A DNA stretch of 64,000 nucleotides from Thermoplasmatota archaeon (GCA_018818785.1 JAHIRF010000006.1:223636-287635), one strand, 5' to 3'; shown: positions 36,286 to 45,847, numbered from the stretch's first letter. Notes: a model not told the origin generated them from the sequence alone. Translations and numbers: made by a program.

Positions 36286-37420
36286 GCTCATTAACCTCTT
36301 ATATCGTGATGCATATTATTCTGCCAGTGATGACTTGTCGACGAAGGAAAAGTGCATCTTTGCATCTATGAAGACAGAAGTGGATGCCGTTGTGCTCATG
36401 AATGGTACGGACCCGAACCTGGACACGAGCTTCTTCTATGCCACGGGCATTCCGAACGGCCTTTTCGAGGGATGCATAGCCATTGTCACCCCTAAGAAGA
36501 CCGAAGTGATCAGCTCGGAGCTGGAAGAACTCAGCGCAGTGACCTCGGGAGTCAGAACGGCGGTGTTCGAAAGTACTGAACACCGTACCAAGTTACTAGA
36601 AAGGAAGCTCAGGGGGTACCGGGCGATAGGCATCAACGCGCGTGAACTGACACACGCCAATTATCTCAAGATCAAGAAAGCGGCCAAGGGAATCAAGTTG
36701 CTCGATGTTTCACAGGACATCGAGAACGCTCGGATGCTGAAGCAGCCCGATGAAATCGTCAGGATCAAGAAAGCCTGCAAGATCGCGACATTGGTCGCCG
36801 ACAAGATACCGGAGATGGTCTCGGAAGGGGACACTGAGACCGAAGGGGCCGCGGAACTCAATCATATGATGATGAGGCTCGGAGCCACTGGACCGGCTTT
36901 CGTCACCGCAGTGGCTTTTGGTGCGAGTAGTGCTGAACCGCATTACTATCCCGGTCAGAAGAAGCTGAGGAAAGGACAATTCGCCTTGTTCGATTTTGGC
37001 GCTGAGTACAAGAGATATGTATCGGACGTGACCAGGACTTTCATATGTGGAGAGTCGAATCCAAGGCAGAGGGAGATGTACGAGACGGTCCTGGAAGCAC
37101 AGATGGCGGCCATCGACGCAATACATGCGGGTGTCAGTGGAAAGGAAGTGGATCTGGTGGCTAGGAGCATCATCGACAGGAGCAAGTTCAGAGGGCGGTT
37201 CATCCATAGCACGGGACACGGTCTGGGAATGTCCGTACATGATCCCGGGGCGATATCATACGCAAGGGACATGGTCCTTAAGGAAGGAATGGTCCTGACG
37301 GTCGAACCCGGAGTATATATAAAGGGGTTCGGTGGGGTGCGTATCGAGGACGATGTGCTGATCACAAAGAAGGGCTGCCAGATACTCACTCCGTGCACGA
37401 AGGAGTTCAGGAGCATCTAG
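36275..37420 (+). CDS. M24-family peptidase (Xaa-Pro aminopeptidase-like)
   Basis: 381 aa, TTG start at 36275; other possible starts are TTG 36334 and ATG 36369. The pita-bread fold shows five metal ligands: D in FDFGAEY, D in YVSDVTRTF, H in GHGLGMSVHDPG, E in VEPGVY and E in RIEDDV. The N-terminal domain (to about 140) is the prolidase type. It trims N-terminal residues before proline or cuts X-Pro dipeptides. Co-transcribed with nadX by overlap. Confidence 0.9.
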   Translation: MESRLINLLYRDAYYSASDDLSTKEKCIFASMKTEVDAVVLMNGTDPNLDTSFFYATGIPNGLFEGCIAIVTPKKTEVISSELEELSAVTSGVRTAVFESTEHRTKLLERKLRGYRAIGINARELTHANYLKIKKAAKGIKLLDVSQDIENARMLKQPDEIVRIKKACKIATLVADKIPEMVSEGDTETEGAAELNHMMMRLGATGPAFVTAVAFGASSAEPHYYPGQKKLRKGQFALFDFGAEYKRYVSDVTRTFICGESNPRQREMYETVLEAQMAAIDAIHAGVSGKEVDLVARSIIDRSKFRGRFIHSTGHGLGMSVHDPGAISYARDMVLKEGMVLTVEPGVYIKGFGGVRIEDDVLITKKGCQILTPCTKEFRSI

Positions 37421-37800
37421 AAGATTGCCAGCATACGTATATCGAAGAATCGTTGCGCGATCTCTTCAACCAGATAGATTAGGATGACCCCTAGGAAAGA
37501 AATGACCAGAGAAGCAGCCCAATCATCGGAGACCGGAAGTTCCTCCACCAGGACGAATCTGACGACCACGACGAGCACTACGAAAGCGAACAACAACCCG
37601 AGGTCGCCGAAATCCGCCTCTGAGGCGATGTTTCTGAGAAGCGGAATCACCAGTACGGCCATGAAGGATACGAGCACGAGGCGTAGAGCATAAGATCCGT
37701 CCATCGACCAATCTCCGCCCACCAGAGACGCGCTGACGAAGAAGATCAGTGTCACGAGTATCAATGCTATGATCATTACGATAAGTTGCTCGATACTCAT
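37417..37800 (-). CDS. Small integral membrane protein, unknown function
   Basis: 127 aa with four predicted transmembrane helices: residues 6-26, 39-56, 67-87 and 94-112. Loops are short and acidic and no catalytic motif is seen. Convergent with the M24 gene, whose stop it overlaps by four bases. Followed in the upstream direction by the pyruvate-kinase-domain gene on the same strand. Confidence 0.7.
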   Translation of the reverse strand: MSIEQLIVMIIALILVTLIFFVSASLVGGDWSMDGSYALRLVLVSFMAVLVIPLLRNIASEADFGDLGLLFAFVVLVVVVRFVLVEELPVSDDWAASLVISFLGVILIYLVEEIAQRFFDIRMLAIF

Positions 37801-37838
37801 GGTCCTACCACTATTGGGACGACCGTCTCCAGCATATG

Positions 37839-38438
37839 TTACTTTCGCTTCCCCTTCCTCTTTACCCTTGGAATCGCCAGTATTTCACGTATTTCGAAGT
37901 CGAAGAAAGAGTTTGCATGCGCGGGCCTGACGATGCAGGCGGTATCTGCACCGGTGCCAGTGCCCCCGATGGCCATGACCTCGAGGTCCCCGCATGGAAT
38001 CGCACCATTATCGGCAGCCATCACGGTGATCTCGACACATACCTTGAGTCCTTGGCCGAAGAGTGCTCGCAACGATTCGGAAATCGCTTCAACCCGAGAT
38101 GCGCCACCTAGCTCTTTCGTGATGGAACGTTCGATGCCAGATAGCACGTGTGACGCCCTCACGATCCGAACGCCTTTGGACCGGAGTGAATCCTCGACAT
38201 CCTGTTCCATCTCGCATTCTCCCTCCGTCTTGAATCCGCAATGATGGGTGACGGCGACGACATTGATTGGCCTGTCCCCAACTCTGGAAAGCAACCTCTC
38301 GACAGTATACCCGGAATTGCTGGCGACGACAATGTGTGTGATGCCACCGAGCTCCAACCGTCTGGTCACGGCGTCCATGACCTGATCGGTATTTCTCTTG
38401 CCAGGCGAATCGAAATATCGAATGGTCGAATCAATCAT
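37839..38438 (-). CDS. Pyruvate-kinase C-terminal-domain-like protein
   Basis: 199 aa. An alpha/beta domain resembling the allosteric C-terminal domain of pyruvate kinase as a stand-alone protein: ITHIVVASNSGYTVERLL near residue 32, and VAVTHHCGFKTEGECEM near 63. The C-terminal half has VMAIGGTGTGADTACIVRPAHANSFF, typical of this archaeal/bacterial family. Function unknown; a small-ligand sensor or enzyme is possible. Confidence 0.78.
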   Translation of the reverse strand: MIDSTIRYFDSPGKRNTDQVMDAVTRRLELGGITHIVVASNSGYTVERLLSRVGDRPINVVAVTHHCGFKTEGECEMEQDVEDSLRSKGVRIVRASHVLSGIERSITKELGGASRVEAISESLRALFGQGLKVCVEITVMAADNGAIPCGDLEVMAIGGTGTGADTACIVRPAHANSFFDFEIREILAIPRVKRKGKRK

Positions 38439-38534
38439 GTGAGTGAAAGGGGATCCAATCAGATATGAACATTGCGCAAGCCAGTCGGTATTTGAGATAA
38501 CGCTTATCTACGGAGAATCGATTAAGGGGGTTAC

Positions 38535-39542
38535 GTGGCCATATTCTTCAACGAGGAATTCTACGGACATGTGCAGGACCCATTCCACCCTGAATCACCA
38601 GAGAGACTACGTGGGATAGTGCAGAAGTTGAAAGCCCACGATCTGTGGGGGGATGTAAGGGCGTCGAAGATGGGACAGAGGGCACACCTTGAACTCGTCC
38701 ATGATAGAGATTATATCGACTTCATCGAGACCTGCGGCGAATGCAGCCTGACCATGGACACCAGGGTCCATCACGAGACCTATGCAATAGCCGCCCTGTC
38801 CGCTGAGTGCGCGATCGATGCTGTGCGGTTCTCCAAGGAATCTGGAAAACCAGCCCTGGCGATGACGAGGCCTCCTGGCCACCATTCAGGACAGAACTAT
38901 GGGATGGGATTCTGCTATTTCAACAACATATCGATAGCTGCAAAGTATCTTCTTAAGAATGGGGATAGAAAGATCGCCATCGTCGATTTGGATGTCCATC
39001 ACGGAAACGGGACGGAGCAGATATTCGCTAGCGACCCTCAGGTCCTTTACATATCCACGCATCAGATGGGCATCTTCCCAGGAACTGGAAATGTGGATTT
39101 CGTCGGCAAAGGGGAAGGAAAGGGGTTCAACTTCAACATGCCATTCCCGTCTGGATGTGGAGACTCCACATACGATGTGGCTTACAGCGATTTCTTGAAG
39201 CCGGTACTGGAACAGTTCGACCCAGATGCGATACTAGTGAGCCTGGGAGTGGATAACCACTACAGGGACCCTCTCGCATCCCTCAGCCTGTCTTCGGATG
39301 GACATGTACGACAGGTCAAGAGCCTTTTGGAGCTGGCCAAGAGCTGCAGAAACAGGGTCACGTTCATGCTCGAGGGGGGGTATGATGTACCTTCACTGGC
39401 GGAAGTGGTTGCAGGAGCCTATGGCGCAATGCAAGGAATCGAGGTGCCACTGGACTTCATGGACATGATAGACAATAGTTGCCTCGGACGCAACGTGATT
39501 GAACGATGCAAACGCAACGCGTCCGAGTATTGGGACCTATGA
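38535..39542 (+). CDS. Histone-deacetylase-family protein (AcuC/acetylpolyamine amidohydrolase group)
   Basis: 335 aa, GTG start. Zinc amidohydrolase fold: RPPGHHSG (charge-relay His pair) near residue 113, IVDLDVHHGNGT near 150 with zinc Asp and His, SLGVDNHYRDPLA near 235 with the third zinc Asp, and LEGGYD near 280. The catalytic Tyr before C-terminal GGY fits. It may deacetylate small amines or proteins such as Alba or acetyl-CoA synthetase. No partner acetyltransferase is close. Confidence 0.92.
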   Translation: MAIFFNEEFYGHVQDPFHPESPERLRGIVQKLKAHDLWGDVRASKMGQRAHLELVHDRDYIDFIETCGECSLTMDTRVHHETYAIAALSAECAIDAVRFSKESGKPALAMTRPPGHHSGQNYGMGFCYFNNISIAAKYLLKNGDRKIAIVDLDVHHGNGTEQIFASDPQVLYISTHQMGIFPGTGNVDFVGKGEGKGFNFNMPFPSGCGDSTYDVAYSDFLKPVLEQFDPDAILVSLGVDNHYRDPLASLSLSSDGHVRQVKSLLELAKSCRNRVTFMLEGGYDVPSLAEVVAGAYGAMQGIEVPLDFMDMIDNSCLGRNVIERCKRNASEYWDL

Positions 39543-39545
39543 CTT

Positions 39546-40700
39546 CTATTTCCGTTTCTTGACCAGGTCGAGCCGCTTCTCGTGATCCCTCTTGACATTC
39601 TTCTCGAGTGTGTTGAGCAGTTCGTCCGCAGCCTTGTATAAATCCCAATCAACAATCTTGCCGTAGTACATGTTCTTCGCAGTGGTGAGTCTTGCACCCA
39701 GGCCGTACTTGCTCTTCAAGCCTTCCGGATGGTGTACGCTCGCATGGAGGGTGAACACCCGGGGTGATTCGAACCTATCAATCCGCTTCATGGCTTTACC
39801 AATGAGTTCGTAGAGAACGTCGTACACCTCTGGATCATCGAAGTCGAGGCCAGTTATCTGGACATAGACGCCCTCTCTCGGCTTGAGACTGATGACCTGC
39901 TCCATCAGGTCGAACTGGGACACGACCCCGATGAGCTTGTTCCCATCAGTAACGAACAGAGTGGACAGGTTCTTCTTGAGCATGATTGAGACCGCCTTCT
40001 CGACGGTATCTGTGGGGGAGATGTAGACAGGGGATCGGTTCATGACGCTCCCCACTCGAATGTCAGCAGCCTCCCGGTCCGAGCCCTTGATCTCATTCGG
40101 AGGCTTCGAAGCCTTTGGCGACCACATCACGTCCATGATCTCGGTCATGCCTATGGCACCGATCAAAAGACCGATATCATCGACGACTGGCAACCCCTTT
40201 TCATCCAAGCCCTTCATGATGATCTGGGCCTTTCGGATGGTCTCCTTCTCTGTGACTGACTGAGGAGTCTTGCTCATGAAATCCTGGACCTGACGGCCTT
40301 TCAATTCATCGACCTGCGGCAGGATCCTTACGATGTCTGTCCTTGACAGGAAACCGACCATCTTGCGGTTCCTGACTACAGGGGCCCCGCGGACACCGGC
40401 CAACATCAGTTCCTCGGCCGCATGCAGTATGCTCATGTCTTCCTCCAGATTCGGACAGGGGATCATGATATGCTCGACTTTTGCCGTCAGCGGAACGTTC
40501 CTCCGAGCCAATAGAGCCTTGTAGCTAATCAGACCCAGCGGTTTGCCGCCCTCTACAATGGGTATCTCCCGGACCTTGTTCTTCCTCATCTTCGATATCA
40601 TTTGGGAAACGGTCTCTCCCTTGTCTGCGGTCAACGGAGACTGGGTCATTATGTCCTTCACGAGTAACTTGTCTATCGCAATAGCCTTCAAATCAAACAC
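39546..40700 (-). CDS. Four-CBS-domain protein with C-terminal extension
   Basis: 384 aa, GTG start at 40700. Four CBS domains in two pairs: about 12-65, 75-130, 140-195 and 215-270, each with a DIMTQSPLTA- or VMNRSPVYI-like start. A last domain of about 100 residues (VYVQITGLDFDDPEVYDVLYE) resembles a ribosome hibernation/HPF-type or Sfth2-like fold, but I am not certain. CBS pairs bind adenine nucleotides, so this is probably an energy or SAM sensor. Confidence 0.85.
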   Translation of the reverse strand: MFDLKAIAIDKLLVKDIMTQSPLTADKGETVSQMISKMRKNKVREIPIVEGGKPLGLISYKALLARRNVPLTAKVEHIMIPCPNLEEDMSILHAAEELMLAGVRGAPVVRNRKMVGFLSRTDIVRILPQVDELKGRQVQDFMSKTPQSVTEKETIRKAQIIMKGLDEKGLPVVDDIGLLIGAIGMTEIMDVMWSPKASKPPNEIKGSDREAADIRVGSVMNRSPVYISPTDTVEKAVSIMLKKNLSTLFVTDGNKLIGVVSQFDLMEQVISLKPREGVYVQITGLDFDDPEVYDVLYELIGKAMKRIDRFESPRVFTLHASVHHPEGLKSKYGLGARLTTAKNMYYGKIVDWDLYKAADELLNTLEKNVKRDHEKRLDLVKKRK

Positions 40701-40815
40701 TCCATTCTTGAATCATTGTGGCAAAAACAGCTGTTGAACGTATCCACATTTACCAATCGCCACTCCCCATCTAAATACTTTCTATCTGCTTCCTCTCGCT
40801 GATAGTAACGCCAAG

Positions 40816-41006
40816 GATTTATATGGAACGTTCATTGTGGTACACCAGATGATTTCCGCAGTCTGCTCCGGGTCTGCCGGAGCATGGGGGCTTCGGTGTT
40901 GAAGAGCGTTTCAGGAGGTTCGGCGCACAAGCGCGGGCCGATTCACGCGGGCGACGGACGTCGCAAGGAAATGGTCTCCGACAGGACGTGTGAAGGAGCG
41001 AGTCGG
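40816..41006 (+). promoter_or_regulatory. TATA box and structured GC-rich leader of pgk
   Basis: GATTTATATG (40816-40825) is the TATA box. From about 40850 an about 155-base leader holds several hairpins: GCTCCGG-GTCTG-CCGGAGC (40865-40883), GCGAC-GGAC-GTCGC nearby, and TCCGAC/GTCGGA whose right arm ends at the start codon with GGAG in its loop. The protein family starts at 41007, so this DNA is untranslated. Regulatory RNA or a separate small RNA are both possible. Confidence 0.5.
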
Positions 41007-42230
41007 ATGGGATTTCATACACTGGACGACTTTGATCTGAAAGGCAAGAAGGTGCTTCTCAGAGTCGACATCAATTCACCTGTGAATGAAAAGACCCTGA
41101 TGCTCGAGGATGGGTCGAAGATATTGTCTTCCGTCCCCACCATCAGAGAGCTGCTCGATCGTGGAGCCAAGGTTGTTGTCCTGGCCCATCAGGGAAGGCC
41201 TGGCGATTATGATTTCATACCATTGAACGAGCACGCGAACTTCCTTACCAGGTATCTCGGAAGGAAGGTGAAATATGTCGATGATTTATTTGGCGGATAC
41301 GCCCAGAAGGTCATAGACAGCATAACCGAAGGCGAGTGCGTCCTGATGAAGAATGTCAGATTCTTCTCGGAAGAGCAACTCAGTCGAACCCCTGACGAGC
41401 ATGCTCAATCTGAACTCGTGAAGGAGCTCTCACCAAGGTTCGATTTATTCGTCAATGATGCTTTCGCATCATCCCATAGGACTCACGCATCGCTGGTCGG
41501 ATTTGCGAGTGCGATGCCTTCTGCCGCTGGGAGACTCCTCGAAAAGGAAGTATTGACTCTGACAGAGGTATTCCAGAATCCTAAGAGACCATCGACTTAC
41601 ATATTCGGAGGCAAGAAGCTCTCCGATGCGCTGCAGGCGATCTCCAAGCTTGTCGAGGAGGACAGCGTGGACCACGTCTTGGTGGCAGGACTTGCAGGTT
41701 ATGGATTCCTATGGTGTCTCGGGAAGAGAGTAGGCTCGAGAACAGAGGGATTGATAGAGAGGGATGTAGCAGGATCCGAGGTCGCTGAATCTGCGAGGAG
41801 ACTCTACGAAAAGCATTCGGAGAAGATCATCCTACCATCAGATGCTGCAATAGACGTCGAAGGGGAACGGGCGGAGTTCGAGATCGATGGACTCCCTGTC
41901 GATGCCGGGGTCCTTGACATAGGATCCAAGACCATCGCCGCATACTCTGCAATCATACTCAAATCGAAGACTATATTCCTATCCGGACCTCCAGGAGTCT
42001 TCGAGAGGGAGGCCTTCGCGACTGGGACAAAGGCGATCTACGAAGCGATGGTGGAATCAGGGGCTTTCTCAGTCATAGGTGGAGGGCATTCAAGCGCGGC
42101 GGCCAACAAGCTAGGCCTCATGGACAGATTCTCGTATTGCAGCACGGGAGGAGGTGCCCTGGAACGGTTCATGCTGGGCAGACCGATGCCCGTCCTGGAG
42201 GCACTGAGGCTCTCCGCGAAGAAATTCTAG
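41007..42230 (+). CDS. pgk: Phosphoglycerate kinase
   Basis: 407 aa from ATG 41007 with GGAG eight bases upstream. The reported frame is open 41 codons earlier but that is leader. N-lobe: VLLRVDINSPV near residue 20, VVLAHQGRPG near 62, and NDAFASSHR near 150. C-lobe: GGKKLSDAL near 200, SGPPGVFE, and the hinge GGGHSSAAA. It makes ATP from 1,3-bisphosphoglycerate, or runs the reverse way in gluconeogenesis. Its stop overlaps the stop of the GfcR-like gene by four bases. Confidence 0.95.
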   Translation: MGFHTLDDFDLKGKKVLLRVDINSPVNEKTLMLEDGSKILSSVPTIRELLDRGAKVVVLAHQGRPGDYDFIPLNEHANFLTRYLGRKVKYVDDLFGGYAQKVIDSITEGECVLMKNVRFFSEEQLSRTPDEHAQSELVKELSPRFDLFVNDAFASSHRTHASLVGFASAMPSAAGRLLEKEVLTLTEVFQNPKRPSTYIFGGKKLSDALQAISKLVEEDSVDHVLVAGLAGYGFLWCLGKRVGSRTEGLIERDVAGSEVAESARRLYEKHSEKIILPSDAAIDVEGERAEFEIDGLPVDAGVLDIGSKTIAAYSAIILKSKTIFLSGPPGVFEREAFATGTKAIYEAMVESGAFSVIGGGHSSAAANKLGLMDRFSYCSTGGGALERFMLGRPMPVLEALRLSAKKF

Positions 42231-42865
42231 TCGTACGGGAAGCCTTTCTTGGCAGCTCCTCCGAGGATCGTACCGCCGAGAGATCTCGATCGGATGAGCC
42301 CTCTGAGCGGCACACCATCGATCTCGTTCAAGCTGCTCTTGTTCACGATGACAAGGACCAGGACCGGATCTCCTCCAGCCTCGCGGATATCTGTTATGGC
42401 GCCTTTGATCGTCGCGCCGGTACTGAGGACATCGTCTATGACGATGATCTTCTTGCCATCACCTGGAGATGCGAAGTTCGAACTGAAAGCTCCGCCGGAC
42501 TCCGTCTCCGAATGCGGCCGATATACCCCGAAATCGAGACCCATTGTCTCAGAAAGCTTTGTGGCGAATGGGATTCCGTTGATTGATATACCCAGGACCA
42601 CATCGGCCAGTTTGTCCCTCTTCGAGAGTTCCTCAAGGGCTATGTCCGCAAGCATTTCAGACAGGAGTCCTATCCTGTATCCTGACACTCCGATGGATCT
42701 CCATCCGATCTTCACATCGGATGGCGGCAATCCTTCGGCTCCGTATTCAATCAGATAGTTGACTGTATCAATCGAAAGGTGCAATTCATCTGCAATCTCC
42801 CTCACACTCAAGCCCTTCTTCCTGAGCACTTTGGCGTTGGCGGCTAGCTCCTTCACATCTACCAT
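42227..42865 (-). CDS. PRTase-type transcriptional regulator (GfcR-like)
   Basis: 212 aa. An N-terminal HTH (LSVREIADELHLSIDTVNYLI) is fused to an orotate-phosphoribosyltransferase fold with PRPP loop IIVIDDVLSTGATIKGA near residue 150. Archaeal GfcR proteins of this design control sugar-breakdown genes in haloarchaea, so its place next to pgk is meaningful. The PyrE-like domain probably senses a metabolite rather than making OMP. Convergent with pgk. Confidence 0.85.
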   Translation of the reverse strand: MVDVKELAANAKVLRKKGLSVREIADELHLSIDTVNYLIEYGAEGLPPSDVKIGWRSIGVSGYRIGLLSEMLADIALEELSKRDKLADVVLGISINGIPFATKLSETMGLDFGVYRPHSETESGGAFSSNFASPGDGKKIIVIDDVLSTGATIKGAITDIREAGGDPVLVLVIVNKSSLNEIDGVPLRGLIRSRSLGGTILGGAAKKGFPYD

Positions 42866-42892
42866 CTTACCACGGTGCGGAAGAGTAGCTTG

Positions 42893-43807
42893 TTACGATA
42901 TTAACCTTTCTCCACGGACGATAGCCAGCGATTCAACCATAGCCAATAATGTGCGATTAAGGGGTGCAGGAACGGCAAGGGATGAGGCGTACTTGCACAT
43001 GATGCCAGTTATATGAGATATCTCGGTTCTTCTGCCCATCTCGACATCCCTCAACATACTAGACCTGTTTGAGGACGTTCCCATTACCACTTGATGTACT
43101 CGCTCAGTCAGAGATCCATGTGGGAGGGGTATCCCGGCCGCATTGGAGATGGCGACGCATTCCGAGCATACTTCATCCATCAAGCGAGATATAACATCGC
43201 TATCCAACAGAGCGCCGTTCGAGACGCGCAATACCGCAGTCAGAGGGTTTATCGAAGCGCTCACGATCGCCTTGGACCATATCTCCTCAATCACATTCTC
43301 GTTGGTGGTCGTCGGGATCCCTGATTGGGATAGTGCATCGGCGATCTTACGCGCGCCATCTGGGTCGATATCGGACCCAATCACCGTCCGGCCTAACCCA
43401 GAGAGTCGAACAGTGCCAGGTGATTCGAGCATCGCTCCCATGGTCGTCGATCCGCCAAAGGCCTTCGCACCTTTCCAGGACCTCAATGCTTCGAGATTCC
43501 CCAGGCCATTCTGTAGTGTGAGCACCATGGTGTCCTCCCCGATCACAGATCGACAGATAGCGATGGCAGATTCTGTATCGTATGCCTTGACTGCCATTAT
43601 CAGCAAGTCTGGCTGAGAAATATCGTCAAGTGCGGTCCTCGCATCCAGGTGGACGGATATATCTCGACCACCCATGATTCTCAATCCGCCGTTAGTGATC
43701 GCAGCGATGTGAGGATCCCTACCTACCAGGGTAAGCTCGTGCTTCGAGGATAACAAACCTCCAATCGCACTGCCCAGGGAGCCCGCACCAAATACACAGA
43801 TACGCAT
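42893..43807 (-). CDS. panE: Ketopantoate reductase-family protein
   Basis: 304 aa. Rossmann start MRICVFGAGSLGSAIGG, then VKAYDT near residue 72 and LQNGLGN near 97, both cofactor/substrate motifs of PanE/ApbA. The catalytic Lys is in EEIWSKAIVSASINPLTA near 180. It reduces 2-dehydropantoate to pantoate for CoA; many paralogs act on other 2-oxo acids. Confidence 0.85.
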   Translation of the reverse strand: MRICVFGAGSLGSAIGGLLSSKHELTLVGRDPHIAAITNGGLRIMGGRDISVHLDARTALDDISQPDLLIMAVKAYDTESAIAICRSVIGEDTMVLTLQNGLGNLEALRSWKGAKAFGGSTTMGAMLESPGTVRLSGLGRTVIGSDIDPDGARKIADALSQSGIPTTTNENVIEEIWSKAIVSASINPLTAVLRVSNGALLDSDVISRLMDEVCSECVAISNAAGIPLPHGSLTERVHQVVMGTSSNRSSMLRDVEMGRRTEISHITGIMCKYASSLAVPAPLNRTLLAMVESLAIVRGERLIS

Positions 43808-43911
43808 CGATTGACACCCACTGTGACCCGTCTATTTGTGAGTTTTTGCCCGACGCGCATTGTCCGCGGCTGTATGAGCTAGCCTCGCGGGCTCAAATAC
43901 ATGATGTACTG

Positions 43912-44127
43912 TCATTTTCTTGACAACGGCCATTGCTTGTTCTGAGATATGCCATCACCTGCAGATACGTATATCGGTCTTCCCGACCCGCTCGTGGAAT
44001 ATTCATAGCCGAAGACCCCGTTATTCAGCCAGACTTCTCGGGGGTTCTTGCATGCCCTCCCGCAGAGGGTTCCATCGAGCAGCTTCTTGGCAACTCCTAT
44101 TGTCAGGATCCCCCCCATTCCAAGCAT
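43912..44127 (-). CDS. Possible small protein, unknown function
   Basis: A 71-aa frame starts MLGMGGILTIGVAKKLLDG, with two Cys (LCGRAC) and a Gly/Ser-rich tail. An RBS-like AATGGGGGG is inside the start region. It fills the 500-base gap between panE and the prepilin peptidase. No family is recognised and coding character is uncertain. Confidence 0.3.
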   Translation of the reverse strand: MLGMGGILTIGVAKKLLDGTLCGRACKNPREVWLNNGVFGYEYSTSGSGRPIYVSAGDGISQNKQWPLSRK

Positions 44128-44308
44128 GCATGACAGGCAATGTCAAATCGCTCAGGGTGGAGTGTACCATCCCTGTCATAGATGAGAACTGTCCGTTCAT
44201 TCAATGGTTCAGATAGCGGCATGATTGGATTATGATAGTCGAATCGGACAATCAGATTTGCGAATGCAATCTCGAATGACTTAAGTATGGAAATAATAAT
44301 GCTCTCGC

Positions 44309-45202
44309 GTGGACGATACAACATTCATAACTATCATCCAAATAATCGCAACAGGTTCTATCCTTGGGTACGCATCATATCTCGATTTTAAGACAAGAAG
44401 AGTCAGCAACCGATTCTGGATAGTTCTGTCGGTGATCGCTATCGCCATCCTCTCGTTGAGGATGGTCATCGAAGAGGTGCGGCTTGAATATCTCCTGATA
44501 TTGGTACCTATCCTTGCCATTCTCGCCGATGTCTACATCGATTTCCGAGACGATAGCCCATTGGCAGGACTCGCCCCATTGCTCGAATATGGCTGCGCAA
44601 TCGCATCCACGATCATCCTTGCATACATGTGGAGAGATGACGAATATTTCCTCCATCTGATGACAATCCCTGTGATGATGTTCGCGATAATAGTGATGTA
44701 CGCCTTCGACATCATCCGCGGAGGAGCGGATGCGAAGGCCTTGATTGCGCTCTCGATCATGTTCCCATTCTACCCTCAGATCGACATCTTCCCGATAATT
44801 GCATTGGGAGATTGGTATACCGAGGTCTTCTTCCCGTTCTCGTTCATCGTCCTTGTAAATGCAGCGATTCTGGTCGCGTTCCTGCCAATCCTATTCGTTG
44901 TGAAGAATATCGCATCTAGAGAATTCGAGATACCATATGCGTTCCTCGGGTACAAGATGGATGCAGATGAAATCCGTGGAAAACATGTCTGGCTCATGGA
45001 ACATATCGTCGATGGAAACCATGTGCGACATACAAAACCGCGGAGAAAGGAAGAACTTGAATCAGAGGTTGAGCTACTGGTCGCCGCCGGTCATGAACGT
45101 CTCTGGATCACTCCAAAGGTGCCTTTCATCATCCCGATATTCGCAAGCTTGGTGTTCACGACAATCGTGGGCAACATACTTCTACCCATCATGAACCTCT
45201 GA
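44309..45202 (+). CDS. Archaeal prepilin/preflagellin peptidase (A24 family)
   Basis: 297 aa, GTG start. Multi-pass membrane protein with about six to seven helices. Catalytic aspartates are D26 in YLDFKTRRVSN and D142 in RGGADAKALIAL, the GxGD-type pair. A soluble segment (residues 210-265, HVWLMEHIVDG) is followed by a last helix near 275-295. It cleaves class III signal peptides of pilins or archaellins at the inner membrane face. No pilin genes are in view. Confidence 0.9.
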   Translation: MDDTTFITIIQIIATGSILGYASYLDFKTRRVSNRFWIVLSVIAIAILSLRMVIEEVRLEYLLILVPILAILADVYIDFRDDSPLAGLAPLLEYGCAIASTIILAYMWRDDEYFLHLMTIPVMMFAIIVMYAFDIIRGGADAKALIALSIMFPFYPQIDIFPIIALGDWYTEVFFPFSFIVLVNAAILVAFLPILFVVKNIASREFEIPYAFLGYKMDADEIRGKHVWLMEHIVDGNHVRHTKPRRKEELESEVELLVAAGHERLWITPKVPFIIPIFASLVFTTIVGNILLPIMNL

Positions 45203-45832
45203 AGGACAAATCCCGGAGAATGGACAACCTAGACATAGAGGGGTTGCGAGACAATGTGTTTTGCAATGAGTCACGACTAGTGCGTGTGCCAGGGAGAGTC
45301 TTCGAACATCCCTGCCAATCGCATCCTCGACCTCAGTCTTGACCTTGTCATAGGATCGACCAAGACCCAGCCCTAGCCGATCAAAGAGGCGGAATGCATA
45401 GGAATCCACGACGAAGCTTGGATGCCCAAGCGCGTAAAGGAGTATTGTATCGGCGGTCTCTGGGCCGATACCGTCCAGAGATAGCAGTTCTCCACGAAGC
45501 TGGGCAGTTCGTATACCCTTCATGAGCTTGATATCCCCGTCATATCGATCGATCAGGTATGCGGAAAATGTCCTCAGATACCTGGCTTTCTGTCTATAGA
45601 ATCCTGACGGGCGAATCAGTTCCTGTAAGCGTGATTCATCGAGTCCCATTATTGCTCGTGGATCGAGAACCTGGGCGCATTTTAGATTGGCAATGGCGAT
45701 CTGGACGTTCTTCCAGGATACGCGCTGTGCCAGGATGGCGCCCACGATGACTTCGAAGACTGATTCAGAAGGCCACCATTCATCCCGTCCACACCCTCTC
45801 TCAAGGGCCTCGATCACGTCCCGCAGGTCCAT
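45182..45832 (-). CDS. HhH-GPD DNA glycosylase, endonuclease III-related, Lys-less
   Basis: 216 aa. HhH motif LSLDGIGPETADTI has Glu125 where AP-lyase enzymes have Lys; catalytic Asp is D143 in VVDSYAFR. This pattern fits monofunctional glycosylases. The Fe-S site is C-x5-C-x2-C-x5-C (CLATPLCLGCPFSGIC), one residue shorter than standard. It may act on mismatches or alkylated bases. Convergent with the prepilin peptidase with a 21-base overlap. Confidence 0.88.
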   Translation of the reverse strand: MDLRDVIEALERGCGRDEWWPSESVFEVIVGAILAQRVSWKNVQIAIANLKCAQVLDPRAIMGLDESRLQELIRPSGFYRQKARYLRTFSAYLIDRYDGDIKLMKGIRTAQLRGELLSLDGIGPETADTILLYALGHPSFVVDSYAFRLFDRLGLGLGRSYDKVKTEVEDAIGRDVRRLSLAHALVVTHCKTHCLATPLCLGCPFSGICPSEVHDG

Positions 45833-45847
45833 TCCAGAATTATCCTC

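Noticed and set aside
40884..41006. 41-codon N-terminal extension of pgk
   Set aside because: The family begins at 41007, which has a ribosome binding site. The extension is GC-rich hairpin DNA without similarity.
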